Positions 13,659 through 14,646 of a stretch of 14,646 nucleotides of DNA are shown here, piece after piece; the first letter of the stretch is position 1; the number at the start of each line of letters is the position of its first letter. Below the pieces are notes generated by a model. The model was given only the letters and a program-made list of their open reading frames with translations, was not told the origin of the DNA and searched no databases. This DNA is from Sulfurimonas sp. (GTDB taxonomy: Bacteria > Campylobacterota > Campylobacteria > Campylobacterales > Sulfurimonadaceae), in NCBI GenBank assembly GCA_003978475.1, contig QNZR01000096.1, positions 1 to 14,646 of the forward strand, in the 5' to 3' direction. The position numbers were made by a program, and so were the translations under genes.

Positions 13659-14646
13659 ATAATGCCGCGGCAATATGGCGCGCTGCCTCACGTCCGTCGT
13701 ACGCCGCCGTCACAACCAGATCGGCACCGCGATAGCAATCCCCTCCGGCATAAATTCCCGCCGTTGTCGTTTGATGCGTCTCATCTAAAAGTATCTCACC
13801 CCACTCATTGGTCTCAATGCCGTTTTCTGCCAGAAATGAGGGTTTTTGTGTATCAAATCCCAAAGCGAGTACCACCACATCTGCCGTGACCTGAAACTCA
13901 CTGCCCTTAAGCTCTTCCATACGCTGGCGTCCGCTCTCATCTTTGGCGCCCAATACCGTTTTGACGGCTTCAATGGCAACTACCCTGCCGTCTTCTCCGA
14001 CAATCATCTCCTTGGGCGAGGTAAAAAAGGCGAAATCCACGCCCTCTTCCATGGCATTTTTGTACTCTTTACGACTGCCGGGCATATTTTGTGCATCACG
14101 ACGATACAAACAGGTAACGGTTTTGGCGCCTTCACGCTTAGCAGTGCGCAGACAGTCCATTGCCGTATCACCGCCTCCGATAACCACGACATTCAGATCT
14201 TTAAAATCAAACTGTTTATCATACTCCAAACTGAAATTTTTGCGCTGTATCGCTGTTAAATATTCCATGGCGGCATACACATTGGGCGCCGTTTCTCCGG
14301 GAAGTCCGGCACATTTCCCTTTCGTAGCACCAATACCGATAAACACGGCATCATGACTGCCCGCAATCTCCTCAAAACTCATATCATCACCGACACTACA
14401 GTTGAGTATCAGCTCTAAACCCGCCTCTTTTAGCAGTGTGACACGACGATCGACAATTTTTTTGTCTAACTTAAAGTTGGGAATGCCGTACGTCAGTAAT
14501 CCTCCGGCTTTATCACTGCGTTCATACATGCTCACCGCAATTCCGGAACGCAGCAGGTATGTAGCAGCAGAAAGTCCTGCCGGTCCCGAACCGATAACGG
14601 CAACTTTTTTATTGGTAGTAATTCCCGGAAATTCCGGTTTCAATCC
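13651..14646 (-). CDS. gltD: Glutamate synthase small subunit (partial, N-terminus outside window)
   Basis: GltD is the NADPH-oxidising flavoprotein subunit of glutamate synthase, passing electrons to the large subunit GltB for making glutamate from glutamine and 2-oxoglutarate. About 331 residues are visible. The frame is open to the right edge (the apparent first codon is TTG inside the gene), and by comparison with a typical 450-480 residue GltD the N-terminal part with the iron-sulfur cysteines is missing. Visible features are the FAD-binding VAVIGSGPAGLSAA, the motif GGLLTYGIPNFKL, the NADPH-binding VVVIGGGDTAMDC, YRRDAQNMPG and the C-terminal FAD motif GIYAGGDCYRGADLVVTA. Related pyridine nucleotide-disulfide oxidoreductases have the same layout, but the order and motifs fit GltD best. 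gltB is expected beyond the edge. Confidence 0.92.
   Translation of the reverse strand, partial: GLKPEFPGITTNKKVAVIGSGPAGLSAATYLLRSGIAVSMYERSDKAGGLLTYGIPNFKLDKKIVDRRVTLLKEAGLELILNCSVGDDMSFEEIAGSHDAVFIGIGATKGKCAGLPGETAPNVYAAMEYLTAIQRKNFSLEYDKQFDFKDLNVVVIGGGDTAMDCLRTAKREGAKTVTCLYRRDAQNMPGSRKEYKNAMEEGVDFAFFTSPKEMIVGEDGRVVAIEAVKTVLGAKDESGRQRMEELKGSEFQVTADVVVLALGFDTQKPSFLAENGIETNEWGEILLDETHQTTTAGIYAGGDCYRGADLVVTAAYDGREAARHIAAALLQ

Noticed and set aside
13846..14356. Overlapping plus-strand frames opposite gltD
   Set aside because: They lie wholly antisense to strong GltD motifs and have no promoter or ribosome site.
1..14646. CRISPR array, insertion sequence, integrase or att site
   Set aside because: No regularly spaced repeats, transposase, integrase or tRNA gene is visible. 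The repeated 12-mer is scattered and lacks array spacing.

Overview
The window looks like chromosomal DNA of a free-living campylobacterotan (epsilonproteobacterium), probably a Sulfurimonas/Sulfurovum-type organism rather than a pathogen. The strongest evidence is the minus-strand run accD - thiE - rlmH - dksA-like - two-TM membrane protein - dusB. As I recall it, this matches Campylobacter jejuni Cj0127c-Cj0123c except for the added thiE. A plus-strand fliN is followed by a FliO-like gene, and several promoters have a good -10 box but no clear -35, which is typical of this group. The genus is an inference. I see no tRNA, rRNA, CRISPR array, insertion sequence or phage gene.

Layout, left to right. 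(1) 1-1420: an exported protein of unknown function on the minus strand with its own extended -10 promoter. A strong Shine-Dalgarno at the left edge shows that another minus-strand gene follows outside the window. (2) 1421-4976: uvrA preceded by an overlapping TSUP-family (TauE/SafE) transporter gene. (3) 5042-7297: a large secreted CotH-type protein with lamin-tail and chitobiase-type domains. (4) 7325-7524: a divergent promoter region. (5) 7525-9127: the only plus-strand operon, with three genes joined by ATGA overlaps: a CheX/CheC-like protein, FliN and a FliO-like protein. All three point to the flagellar switch and export gate. (6) 9096-13383: the accD to dusB block, whose first gene overlaps fliO tail to tail. 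A terminator-like hairpin separates dusB from the genes upstream of it. (7) 13384-13650: the longest gene-free stretch, holding the accD promoter, a structured leader with a tandem 10-mer, and a palindrome. (8) 13651-14646: the C-terminal two thirds of gltD, running off the right edge.

The housekeeping block combines fatty acid synthesis (AccD), thiamine synthesis (ThiE), rRNA and tRNA modification (RlmH, DusB) and a DksA-type transcription factor, a grouping that fits growth-linked expression. The flagellar block reads as FliY split into two proteins and coupled to FliO. The parts least like ordinary core genome are the CotH-type protein, the exported 412-residue protein, the accD leader, and a 12-bp palindrome (TTTACATGTAAA) that occurs three times in the window. 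I did not find a clear new multi-gene defence or mobile system.
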